A DNA stretch of 64,000 bases, from the NCBI GenBank assembly GCA_964419545.1, contig CAYQQU010000008.1, positions 1 to 64,000 of the forward strand, read 5' to 3'. The position numbers were made by a program, and so were the translations under genes. Positions 7,901-14,709 of the stretch are shown piece after piece; the stretch's first letter is position 1, and the number at the start of each line of letters is the position of its first letter. Below the pieces are notes generated by a model. That model was not told the origin of the DNA. It saw only the letters and a list, made by a program, of their open reading frames with translations, and made no database searches. The stretch comes from CAYQQU01 sp964419545 (GTDB lineage: Bacteria > Bacteroidota > Bacteroidia > Chitinophagales > Saprospiraceae).

Positions 7901-8873
7901 CGTGGAAGAGGTTGCGCTCTTCTTCCTCAAAGCGGGCGTAATCCAGAAAAGAGCCGGTGGTGTAGGTCGTATTGTCGAGGCTGGGCCGGCTTTCCAGGGG
8001 CGTGCGGTCGCTGTCAGCCACTTTCAGATAATAGTAGTTGTAATCGTCGAAAACGTTTTTCTCCATCCGGAAGCGCCGGGCGGCGCCATCGAAAATCCAG
8101 CGGTCGGCGCCTTCAGCGTAGAAAAGGAGGAAGTCATCACTATCAAAGCGGCCGTCTCCGCCGCCGGTAATCTCGAAGGGGATCTCGGCCAGGTCGTCGA
8201 TCCGTTCTTCTTCGATGCGGAAAGGCAGCATCCCGCCGTTCCGCCCGTAGAGGTGCAGGCGGTCGGGATCGAGCTCGTCCGGATTCAGTCCCAATTCGTC
8301 TTTGAGGAAACTGTAGGACAAGCGGTGCACGCCGGCTTCGGAGACGCGTATTTTATAGACCTGCCCGTCGCGCAGCACCGACTCGAAATTGGTGGGATCG
8401 ACCTTCGGGCGGGCCGGCGGGGCGGTCGCGCGCCAGGTGACGCGCAGGGTCACGTCGGTCAGGCCCCGGTAGGCGCCTCCTTCCGCGATCACGGGAGTGA
8501 AAGCGAGGTAGCCGTAGTATGGTCCGCCCGGTTTGCCGGCGACATTGGTGCGAAAGGTGAGCCGTCCGGGCGCCTCGACCGTTGCCGGCAGTTGGGCCGG
8601 CGGCAGCGGGCGGTAGTTGGCTTCGACCACTTCCACCTTCAGGGCGCCGGGGCCTTCCACCGAAAAGCGCGTGAAAAAATAGGGCAGGGCGGGCGCTTCG
8701 TCCGGATAGTGGGCGCCTTCGAAAACCCATCGCTTTACTTCTTCGCCTGCGATCGTGACGGTTTCCGTAGATTCGCTCCAGCGGAAGGTCTGCCGAATGG
8801 TATAAGGCGAATTGGCGTAAGCCAGACCGAAATAGCAGCAGCAGAGGTAAATGACGGTGATAAATTTCTTCAT
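4980..8873 (-). CDS. porU: Type IX secretion sortase PorU (C25 family peptidase)
   Basis: The 1297-residue protein begins with the signal peptide MKKFITVIYLCCCYFGLAYA; this ATG is preferred over a GTG three codons upstream. The central region is a gingipain-like (C25) caspase-fold domain with the catalytic His in YLGHGG (about residue 792) and the catalytic Cys in VTATCSF (about residue 826). PorU cleaves the C-terminal domain of type IX cargo at the outer membrane and joins the cargo to an anionic lipopolysaccharide anchor. The last about 90 residues (HVLNYPNPF ... GVYLYKVKV) look like a type IX C-terminal domain, as in other PorU proteins. Length fits the family. porV follows on the same strand and a PorP/SprF gene diverges upstream. 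Confidence 0.95.
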   Translation of the reverse strand: MKKFITVIYLCCCYFGLAYANSPYTIRQTFRWSESTETVTIAGEEVKRWVFEGAHYPDEAPALPYFFTRFSVEGPGALKVEVVEANYRPLPPAQLPATVEAPGRLTFRTNVAGKPGGPYYGYLAFTPVIAEGGAYRGLTDVTLRVTWRATAPPARPKVDPTNFESVLRDGQVYKIRVSEAGVHRLSYSFLKDELGLNPDELDPDRLHLYGRNGGMLPFRIEEERIDDLAEIPFEITGGGDGRFDSDDFLLFYAEGADRWIFDGAARRFRMEKNVFDDYNYYYLKVADSDRTPLESRPSLDNTTYTTGSFLDYARFEEEERNLFHEWEKTQGSGRRWYGDHFDVARAYEYPNQFSFPNLIAERPVYVRAEAALRSLDRSRFFVDVNGQTLESDLADDVLRLTGNGDNETTYAYIATVDDSLFLSADQLDLVVRYPAPGGAGDGSEGWIDYIQVNAWRELVLTGGQLAFSDPNTLDYPSAAFQLEGAGGGIVVWDVTDPLSPRRQEADANGGALVFGFAVDTLRRFVAFDPNGQLPAPEAMGQIDNQNLHAIDNVDMVIVYHPDLEAEVQRLTDHRRSFSGLEVAAVTVEQIFNEFSSGRMDPTAIRDFASLLYQRNDRFRYLLLFGDGSFDYRDYYGLGANLVPVYEKENLNPIFGYPSDDYYALLDGNGNGNDPLAGQLSIAVGRLPVKSAAEAAAVVDKIIKYDQDPAMLRDWRNRIVFLGDDEDGNRHTGDADSIADDLVEDHPFLNTDKVYLDAFPQESTPGGARFPLANEAINRSIFRGVLAMTYLGHGGPKGLAQERVLNISDILSWDNIDRTPLLVTATCSFTGYDDPAFVTAGEEAILNPRGGAIALYTTTRAVYASQNEALTRVSLDELFRRDPQGQLPTLGEALTDGKNTLTSGGSFATNNARKFSLIGDPAMYLAIPQYQVVTSRIDSVEVQPGQVDTLRALQRISISGYVADFSGQPVSDFNGILYPTVFDKATTVTTLAQDQGSPEFDFQVQKNIIFKGRASVTNGNFSFEFVAPKDINYQYGFGKISYYAADESALTDGAGSYERVVIGGTRLDGVADDQGPQVDVFMNSEDFVFGGVTDENPVLLVKLADDFGINVAGNSIGHDLEAILNGNTQNTYLLNDFYEAELDDFTKGEVRFPLSDIPEGRHEIAVKAWDVANNSAQGFTEFIVATSAEVALEHVLNYPNPFTDRTCFQFDHNMSGQELDVLIQVYTISGRLVKTIERTLIDDGAIRLDNCIEWDGRDDFGDRLARGVYLYKVKVRANLTGEQQLTGESEFERLVILK

Positions 8874-9013
8874 ATATTGCACTTTTGAGCAGTAGTTCGA
8901 GCCGGAAAACGTTATAAAAACGTTAAGGCAAAACCGGTATTGTTTCTTAAGAATTGATCTGTCGGCTGCCTTTCACTTGGCCCGGCTGCAAGGCGTTAGT
9001 TTTATATGGACTA

Positions 9014-9042
9014 TTGACAATTGCCGGTTCCGGCAATATTTG
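9014..9042 (+). promoter_or_regulatory. Possible promoter of the PorP/SprF gene
   Basis: TTGAC at 9014 is followed after about 18 bases by AATATTTG (9035-9042), seven of eight matches to TAnnTTTG. The element lies about 25 bases before the ATG at 9067. A small inverted repeat, TTGCCGG/CCGGCAA, sits between the two boxes. Confidence 0.4.
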
Positions 9043-9066
9043 CAATGCCAAAATCACGGGCATCCA

Positions 9067-10101
9067 ATGAACAGACAAATTTACCTCCTCTTAGTTTTTA
9101 TTCTGGTCGGAAGCGTGACCATTTCCGCTCAGGATCCGATTTTTTCTCAGTTTTATGCTGCGCCCCTGCAGGTCAATCCCGCTTTCGCCGGCGTGACCTA
9201 CGCGCCCCGCATCACCCTCAACTACCGCAATCAATGGGCGGAAGTGGAAGGCGGCTACGAAACCTACGCCGCCGCCTACGAGCAGTCGATCGAGGGCCTC
9301 AACAGCGGCCTCGGCCTCATGTTGCTGACCGACAATATCGGCAACGGACTCTACCGCACGAACTACTTCAGCGCGGTTTACGGCTACCAGGTGAAGATTA
9401 ACCGCCAGCTGTCCGCCAGATTCGGCGTGGAAGCCGGGCTGATCCAGAGCCGCGTCGACTGGGACCGCCTCGTCTTTCCCGACCAGCTCGACCCCATCAC
9501 CGGAGCGGTCGACGGCGGCGGCAACGCCAACGAATCGGCCGAGCTGCGCCCCGACAACCTGAGCCAGACCGACCTCGATATTTCGGCCGGCGTTTTGCTC
9601 TATACCCCCCGTTTCTACGCCGGCGTTTCCGTAAAACACCTCAACCGGCCTACCGAGAACTTACTGGAAATCAATAACAATCTGATCGCCGGACGGCCCC
9701 TGCGCATCACCGTCCACGCCGGGGCGGAAATTAATTTGGACGGACGCAATAATGGCGGGGACGGTGCGTTTATAACACCGAATATTATGGTCATTAGCCA
9801 GGGACCGTTCGGGCAAATCAACGGAGGCGCCTACGCGGGCTTCGGCCGGTTCTACGGAGGTTTCTGGTACCGGCACGCCTGGTCGAATGCCGATGCAGCT
9901 ATCGCACTTATCGGATTCCGCGAAGGAATCTTCCGCATAGGATACAGCTACGATCTCACTCTCTCAGAATTAGCTTCTGCCCCGGGCGGGCTGGGCGGTA
10001 CACACGAAATCTCGCTGACGATCAACCTCGAAGATTCAAAACAACTCCAACGTCAGCGTTTCCGCAATCGCTATCAGGATTGCTTCAAAATGTTTAATTG
10101 A
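9067..10101 (+). CDS. PorP/SprF-family type IX secretion membrane protein
   Basis: The 344-residue protein starts MNRQIYLLLVFILVGSVTISAQ, a signal peptide, which favours the ATG at 9067 over the in-frame start 30 codons earlier. The mature sequence has the family opening DPIFSQFYAAPLQVNPAFAG and alternating barrel strands to the C-terminus. PorP/SprF proteins are outer membrane barrels that link the PorK/GldK ring to the translocon or anchor particular surface adhesins such as SprB. gldK follows 148 bp downstream, as porK follows porP in P. gingivalis. Whether this is the core PorP or one of several SprF paralogues cannot be decided here. Confidence 0.92.
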   Translation: MNRQIYLLLVFILVGSVTISAQDPIFSQFYAAPLQVNPAFAGVTYAPRITLNYRNQWAEVEGGYETYAAAYEQSIEGLNSGLGLMLLTDNIGNGLYRTNYFSAVYGYQVKINRQLSARFGVEAGLIQSRVDWDRLVFPDQLDPITGAVDGGGNANESAELRPDNLSQTDLDISAGVLLYTPRFYAGVSVKHLNRPTENLLEINNNLIAGRPLRITVHAGAEINLDGRNNGGDGAFITPNIMVISQGPFGQINGGAYAGFGRFYGGFWYRHAWSNADAAIALIGFREGIFRIGYSYDLTLSELASAPGGLGGTHEISLTINLEDSKQLQRQRFRNRYQDCFKMFN

Positions 10102-10186
10102 CAAACGTACCACACACCACCCGAGGCAGACCTCCTTATGGAACGTTCTTCGGTTCTTTTCCGCAAAATGTTAAAATCGCGGGAAG

Positions 10187-10217
10187 GTTTAGAAAGAATA
10201 GTTTTTCACTATATTTG
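10187..10217 (+). promoter_or_regulatory. Promoter of gldK
   Basis: TATATTTG at 10210-10217 matches TAnnTTTG in full, with GGTTTA at about 10187 near the expected -33 position. It lies 33 bases before the gldK ATG, so gldK need not depend on the upstream gene. Confidence 0.6.
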
Positions 10218-10249
10218 CACGTCAATCACAAAAAAATAGATTTTAGGTG

Positions 10250-11749
10250 ATGAAACAACTGTTGAAGTTCGGCGCCATCGTGCTAGGTACAGCGCTCATC
10301 CTAAGCTCCTGTGGCAAATCGGAGCGCTCGTCCGTAACGGGCTGGAAATACAATGACACCAAATGGGGTGGCTTTGAAAAAAGAGATTACGAAGGCCAGG
10401 CGACAGGGCCCAACCTCGTTCTGATCGAAGGGGGCACCTTTACGATGGGGCTCACGGAACAGGACGTCACTTACGACTGGAACAATATTCCCCGCCGCGT
10501 GACGGTCTCTTCTTTCTATATGGATGAAACGGAAGTGCGCAATATCGACTACCGGGAGTACATCTACTGGTTGTACCGCGTCTTCGGCGAATCGTATCCC
10601 GAAGTTTATCAGGACGCTCTGCCCGATACGCTGGTCTGGCGCGAAGAACTGGCTTACAACGAACCCTTCGTCGAAACGTATTTCCGCCACCCGGCCTACG
10701 ACAACTATCCCGTGGTCGGCGTGACCTGGATTCAGGCCAACGAGTTCTGCAAATGGCGCACCGACCGCGTCAACGAGATGATCCTCGTAGAACGCGGCAT
10801 CCTCAACCTCAATCCCGAACAAAAAGACGAAGATAACTTCGTAACGGAGTCCTACCTGGTCGGTCAGTACCAGGGCGACGTGCGCAAGAACCTGCGGGAC
10901 CTGCGCACCGGCGGCGAACGCCCCGTCCGCTTCGAAGACGGCATCCTGCTGCCGGACTATCGCCTGCCCACCGAAGCCGAATGGGAATACGCCGCCCTGG
11001 CCCTGCAGGGCAACCAGACTTCCGAACGCGACGAACGCATCTCGGATCGCCGCTACTTCCCGTGGGACGGCAATACCGTACGCTATCAAAAACGCGATAA
11101 GCGCCAGGGCGACATCCTGGCCAACTTCAAGCGCGGCGGCGGCGACTACATGGGTATGGCCGGCAACCTCAACGATAAAGCCCACATCCCGGCGCCGGTA
11201 CGCTCTTTCCTGCCCAACGACTTCGGCCTCTACAATATGGGCGGCAACGTCAGCGAATGGGTCGCCGACCTCTACCGGCCCCTCACCAGCGTTACGCTGC
11301 GCGATGTGGAAAACCACGACCTCAACCCCTACCGCGGCGGTAAGTTCCAGGAACTCGTGCTCGACGAGAACGGCGTTCCGATCGAAAAAGACAGCCTCGG
11401 CCGCCTCCGCTACCGCTACGTGGAAGACGAAGACGTCGCCAATCGCGAAAACTATAAAACCGGCCAGGTGTACAACTACCTGGACGGCGACCAGGCTTCC
11501 GGCGCCTACTACGACTACGGCAACCATACCCTGATCAGCGATAACGCCCGCGTAGTGAAAGGCGGCTCCTGGGCCGACCGCGCCTTCTGGCTCTCGCCGG
11601 GCGCCCGCCGCTTTAAGGACGAAGACCGCGGCGACCGCACCATCGGCTTCCGCTGCGCTATGACCCGGACGGGCTCGCCCACGGGCAACGGCGAATCCGG
11701 CGGCAAACAGTTTGACAACCGCGGCTCCCGCCAAACGCGCCGCTACTGA
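10250..11749 (+). CDS. gldK: Type IX secretion ring lipoprotein GldK/PorK
   Basis: The 499-residue lipoprotein has signal and lipobox LILSSC (Cys about 21) and a formylglycine-generating-enzyme-like (SUMF1) fold: LVLIEGGTFTMG near the N-terminus, NMGGNVSEWVADLY in the middle, and VVKGGSWADRAFW with IGFRCAM near the end. GldK/PorK forms, with GldN/PorN, the periplasmic ring of the type IX machine at the outer membrane. In most genomes gldL, gldM and gldN follow directly; here the next gene is murF after a terminator. The ATG at 10250 was chosen over a GTG one codon upstream. Confidence 0.94.
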   Translation: MKQLLKFGAIVLGTALILSSCGKSERSSVTGWKYNDTKWGGFEKRDYEGQATGPNLVLIEGGTFTMGLTEQDVTYDWNNIPRRVTVSSFYMDETEVRNIDYREYIYWLYRVFGESYPEVYQDALPDTLVWREELAYNEPFVETYFRHPAYDNYPVVGVTWIQANEFCKWRTDRVNEMILVERGILNLNPEQKDEDNFVTESYLVGQYQGDVRKNLRDLRTGGERPVRFEDGILLPDYRLPTEAEWEYAALALQGNQTSERDERISDRRYFPWDGNTVRYQKRDKRQGDILANFKRGGGDYMGMAGNLNDKAHIPAPVRSFLPNDFGLYNMGGNVSEWVADLYRPLTSVTLRDVENHDLNPYRGGKFQELVLDENGVPIEKDSLGRLRYRYVEDEDVANRENYKTGQVYNYLDGDQASGAYYDYGNHTLISDNARVVKGGSWADRAFWLSPGARRFKDEDRGDRTIGFRCAMTRTGSPTGNGESGGKQFDNRGSRQTRRY

Positions 11750-11781
11750 TCGATTGACGCAGTAAGTTTAACAAAATACTC

Positions 11782-11825
11782 CACCATCCCGGATCCCGGC
11801 GCTCCCGCCGCGGTCCGGGATGGTG
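11782..11825 (+). terminator. Intrinsic terminator after gldK
   Basis: CACCATCCCGGA (11782-11793) pairs perfectly with TCCGGGATGGTG (11814-11825), starting 33 bases past the gldK stop and followed by CGTTTAT. It indicates that gldK ends its transcript, with no gldLMN cotranscribed. Confidence 0.7.
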
Positions 11826-11923
11826 CGTTTATGGGAAGGGCATTCCTTTTGTCCGCTTCTTCAATACTCATATCGAGTTGAAAACGAGGATTTTTCCTGC
11901 CGTTTTGAGATCAAAAAAAATGG

Positions 11924-11981
11924 TTAACCCGGATTATTCATGGGTTCTTCGTCATGAGAATCCATGAATATTCCAGGTTAA
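11924..11981. repeat. Dispersed intergenic palindrome
   Basis: This 58-bp copy has arm TTAACCCGGATTATTCATGG and its near-inverse at the other end, with the loop TCTTCGTCATGAGAA identical to the copy at 48989-49046. It lies in the 348-bp gap between gldK and murF, which otherwise holds only the gldK terminator and a weak promoter. Confidence 0.8.
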
Positions 11982-12040
11982 TGCGATTACCCCGGGCCGC
12001 TCCTCTGCTCCGGAAAATCCCCGAAAAAAACGCCCGGCCC

Positions 12041-12072
12041 TTGCCAACATCATCAACTTAGAATTATCTTAG
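12041..12072 (+). promoter_or_regulatory. Possible promoter of murF
   Basis: TTG at 12041-12043 is followed after 21 bases by TATCTTAG (12065-12072), seven of eight matches to TAnnTTTG, about 25 bases before the murF ATG. Confidence 0.4.
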
Positions 12073-12097
12073 TGGAAAAACTACACTAACCCAACAA

Positions 12098-13405
12098 ATG
12101 GTAGAGGTAAAAGCAATATACCAAATTTATCGCGAAAACGGGCCGGTTATCATCGACTCGCGCCGCGTCGAACCGGGCTGTCTTTTTTTCGCCATTAAAG
12201 GAGAACGCTTCGACGGCAACCGCTTTGCCGGCGAAGCGCTGGAGCGCGGCGCAGCCTACGCCGTCGTCGACGATCCGGATGTCGTGAAAGACGAGCGGTA
12301 CCTGCTGGTGGAAGATACGCTGGAGACCCTGCAGCAACTGGCCCTGCACCACCGGCGCCGGTTTTCTATTCCCGTGATCGCCATTGGAGGAAGCAACGGC
12401 AAAACGACCACCAAGGAGCTGGTGGGCGCAATCCTGTCTCGCCGCTACCGCACGCACCTCACACCGGGCAACTTCAATAACCACATCGGTCTGCCGCTAA
12501 CCCTGCTGGCCATGCCCTTGGATACGGAGGTAGCGGTGCTGGAACTCGGCGCCAACCACCAGGGCGAGATCGCCGCGCTTTGCCGGCTTTCCGAGCCGAC
12601 CCACGGTCTGGTGACCAATATCGGGAAAGATCACCTGGAAGGTTTCGGCGGCTTCGCCGGCGTAAAAAAGGCCAATGCCGAGTTATATGATTACCTGGCG
12701 CAAACCGGCGGTATCGCCTTCATTAATCGCGACGAACCTTTCCTGACGACGCTGGCGCAGAAAGTGGAAAGGAAAGTCTTTTACCGGCAAATCGAGGATG
12801 CTGCCCTGACCGACGATCCCTATGCCGTACAACTGATCGCCCATACCCCGCGCTTGCAGGTGCAATTCCGTTGCCTGGACAGCCAACTGGTGCGCCTCGA
12901 CAGCCACCTGATGGGGCGACACAACTTCCAGAATGTGATGACGGCGATCGCCCTCGGCCAGTATTTCAAGGCGCCGGCTGAAGCGATCCGCAGCGCCCTC
13001 GCCGCCTACCGGCCCCGCAACAATCGCTCTCAGCTGCTGCGGGAAGGTGGTCGCACTATCCTGCTCGACGCCTATAATGCCAATCCCACCAGCATGGAGG
13101 CGGCGCTTCGCATGCTGGCGGAAATGGACGGCGACCAAAAAGTAGCCATCCTCGGCGATATGCTGGAGCTGGGCCCCGAGGCCGATAACGAGCATCGCGT
13201 TATCGGTGCTCTGGCCCGTGAATTGGGTATCAGCCGCATCGTATTGGTCGGGAACCATTTTGCGCCGGTGGCCGAAGAAAACCACTGGGAGCACTTTCCT
13301 TCCGTAGCGGAAGCCAGAGGCTGGTTTCGCGAACAAAATTTCGATAAGGCGACAGTGCTGATCAAGGGCTCGCGCAGCATTGGGCTGGAGCGGCTTTTGG
13401 AGTGA
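12098..13405 (+). CDS. murF: UDP-N-acetylmuramoyl-tripeptide--D-alanyl-D-alanine ligase MurF
   Basis: The 435-residue enzyme adds D-Ala-D-Ala to the UDP-MurNAc tripeptide in the cytoplasm, the last soluble step of peptidoglycan precursor synthesis. The Mur ligase N-domain includes DSRRVEPGCLFFAIKGERFDGN. The ATP loop GGSNGKTTTK is at about residues 97-106. The central domain has LELGANHQGEI, and the C-terminal domain contains LLDAYNANPTSM. Length fits the family. It is monocistronic here, away from the usual mur-ddl-ftsW cluster. A half arm of the dispersed palindrome (13429-13446) follows its stop codon. Confidence 0.96.
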   Translation: MVEVKAIYQIYRENGPVIIDSRRVEPGCLFFAIKGERFDGNRFAGEALERGAAYAVVDDPDVVKDERYLLVEDTLETLQQLALHHRRRFSIPVIAIGGSNGKTTTKELVGAILSRRYRTHLTPGNFNNHIGLPLTLLAMPLDTEVAVLELGANHQGEIAALCRLSEPTHGLVTNIGKDHLEGFGGFAGVKKANAELYDYLAQTGGIAFINRDEPFLTTLAQKVERKVFYRQIEDAALTDDPYAVQLIAHTPRLQVQFRCLDSQLVRLDSHLMGRHNFQNVMTAIALGQYFKAPAEAIRSALAAYRPRNNRSQLLREGGRTILLDAYNANPTSMEAALRMLAEMDGDQKVAILGDMLELGPEADNEHRVIGALARELGISRIVLVGNHFAPVAEENHWEHFPSVAEARGWFREQNFDKATVLIKGSRSIGLERLLE

Positions 13406-13428
13406 ACTCAATCGGGGGCTGCCCGGGG

Positions 13429-13446
13429 ATGAATAATCTGGGTTTA
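13429..13446. repeat. Half arm of the dispersed palindrome
   Basis: ATGAATAATCTGGGTTTA resembles one arm (CATGAATNATCCGGGTTAA) of the palindromes at 11924 and 48989. It fills the gap between the convergent murF and ureohydrolase genes. Only one arm is present, so it could be a remnant or chance. Confidence 0.35.
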
Positions 13447-13455
13447 CCGGTTCGG

Positions 13456-14556
13456 TCAGCCGAAGCGCTTTACGGCGTTGAGCAGGCGGTCGGGTAGTTC
13501 GCCCTGGCCGGCTAGCTTGTAGTCGCGGTAAGAGCAGGGCACTAGCAGGTGCCGCTGTACTTTTTTCCGGGTTTTTACCGGAACCTGCATCCACCAACGG
13601 CCGCTTTTCAGGCTCTTCCAGAACGTCAGCTGGTAATCGTGTCCTTTGAAATCGACGATGTATTCCGTCAGCCCGTCGGTGGACACCGGGAAGTCCTGTT
13701 TGCGGGCGGCGAAGCCGTCGATGAAGTACCAGATAAGTTGGGCGATCGTCTGCGCCGTTATTTGTTTGCGGTCGGCGGCGGGCCGGTAGCCGTAAATGCC
13801 GAAGGCTTTGAGCTTGTCGCTCAGCCCGGCGTAGCGGGCGATCTGACAGGCTTCCTCACTGGCGAACCCGCTGGGGGAGGGGGTGAGCTGGCCGGGCGCA
13901 TCGGCGCTTTTGAGTGCGGCCAGGTGCAGGCTGAGCAGGTCGGCGTCCCGCAGCAGCGGTTCGAGCTCCGTCAGGTCGGCCCGCGCCCGGCCCAGGCGAA
14001 CAGCGTCGAAGTGGTGGTCTTCCAGGTACTGAAAAACCGGGGGCGGCACAAAATGGCTCTGCAACCCGATCAACCCGAAATGGAAGAGATGGGCGTGCCG
14101 GGAAAGCAGTATGTCATTGAGAAAGCAGCCGGGGGCTTTTTTGTCGTCGGCGTTGAGTCGTACCCGCTCGTCGACTACCAGCAAGCTGATGTTTTTCTGG
14201 AGGCTGAGAAAAGCCTGGTACTGAGCCAGCGTCTGCCGGGGCGGCCCGCCGATGATGAGCGGAAAGATGCCGCTCTGCAGCAATTCTTTGATCGGAGCGA
14301 TCAGAAAAGGGACCTCCGTTTTGCGGACGTTGCCCAGGTCGGCGACCACCAGGTCGCGGAAAGAAAAGCTGAGGGGGTACAACTGGCGGCGCACGGCGTT
14401 GGCGCCGCGGGCGTCGAAACCGAGCAGGGCCAGCCGCACGTCCCGCAGGTCGGGCAAACGATCGGTGAAAAGCTTCAGCCGGCTGCCCAACTGATCGTCG
14501 GCCAGGTCGGTGGGTAATTTTGCGGCGTCGAGGGGGCGCAGCCAGTTGTCGAGCAT
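13456..14556 (-). CDS. Ureohydrolase-family protein with degenerate metal sites
   Basis: The 366-residue protein has the arginase/agmatinase/formimidoglutamase fold signatures, including LIIGGPPRQ, LLVVDERVR, LLSLHLAALKSADAPG and the C-terminal GFASEEACQIARYAGLS. A binuclear manganese site normally uses GGDH, DxHxD and DxD. Here these read GGPPR, DERVR and HLA, so nearly all ligands are missing. It is therefore probably not a working hydrolase in the classical sense; a structural or altered role is an inference. It diverges from a Glu/Leu/Phe/Val dehydrogenase over a 153-bp intergene with a possible -7 element for each gene. Confidence 0.75.
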   Translation of the reverse strand: MLDNWLRPLDAAKLPTDLADDQLGSRLKLFTDRLPDLRDVRLALLGFDARGANAVRRQLYPLSFSFRDLVVADLGNVRKTEVPFLIAPIKELLQSGIFPLIIGGPPRQTLAQYQAFLSLQKNISLLVVDERVRLNADDKKAPGCFLNDILLSRHAHLFHFGLIGLQSHFVPPPVFQYLEDHHFDAVRLGRARADLTELEPLLRDADLLSLHLAALKSADAPGQLTPSPSGFASEEACQIARYAGLSDKLKAFGIYGYRPAADRKQITAQTIAQLIWYFIDGFAARKQDFPVSTDGLTEYIVDFKGHDYQLTFWKSLKSGRWWMQVPVKTRKKVQRHLLVPCSYRDYKLAGQGELPDRLLNAVKRFG

Positions 14557-14604
14557 GAACGGTATCGATTTTCGGACTTTCGCGAACGATCAAACTTCGC
14601 GCTG

Positions 14605-14612
14605 CAAAGGTA
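14605..14612 (-). promoter_or_regulatory. -7 element for the ureohydrolase-like gene
   Basis: On the minus strand this reads TACCTTTG, a full match to TAnnTTTG, about 49 bases before the start codon at 14556. No clear -33 box was seen. Confidence 0.45.
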
Positions 14613-14631
14613 AGAATTTCTCCAAATGACG

Positions 14632-14639
14632 TACTTTTG
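14632..14639 (+). promoter_or_regulatory. -7 element for the Glu/Leu/Phe/Val dehydrogenase gene
   Basis: TACTTTTG matches TAnnTTTG in full and lies about 71 bases before the ATG at 14710. It is only 19 bases from the opposing -7 element, so the two promoters overlap in their upstream parts. Confidence 0.45.
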
Positions 14640-14709
14640 CCCTGCGATTCCCGGTTTGGCAGGACGCATTTCTTAATTCGCAGCCCCAGAGGCGCAAGAT
14701 GCAGATACC

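Noticed and set aside
5025..8888. Long plus-strand reading frames (463 and 564 codons) opposite porU
   Set aside because: They lie fully antisense to a recognised 1297-residue protein with catalytic motifs. Long antisense frames are common in GC-rich genes and these have no family features.
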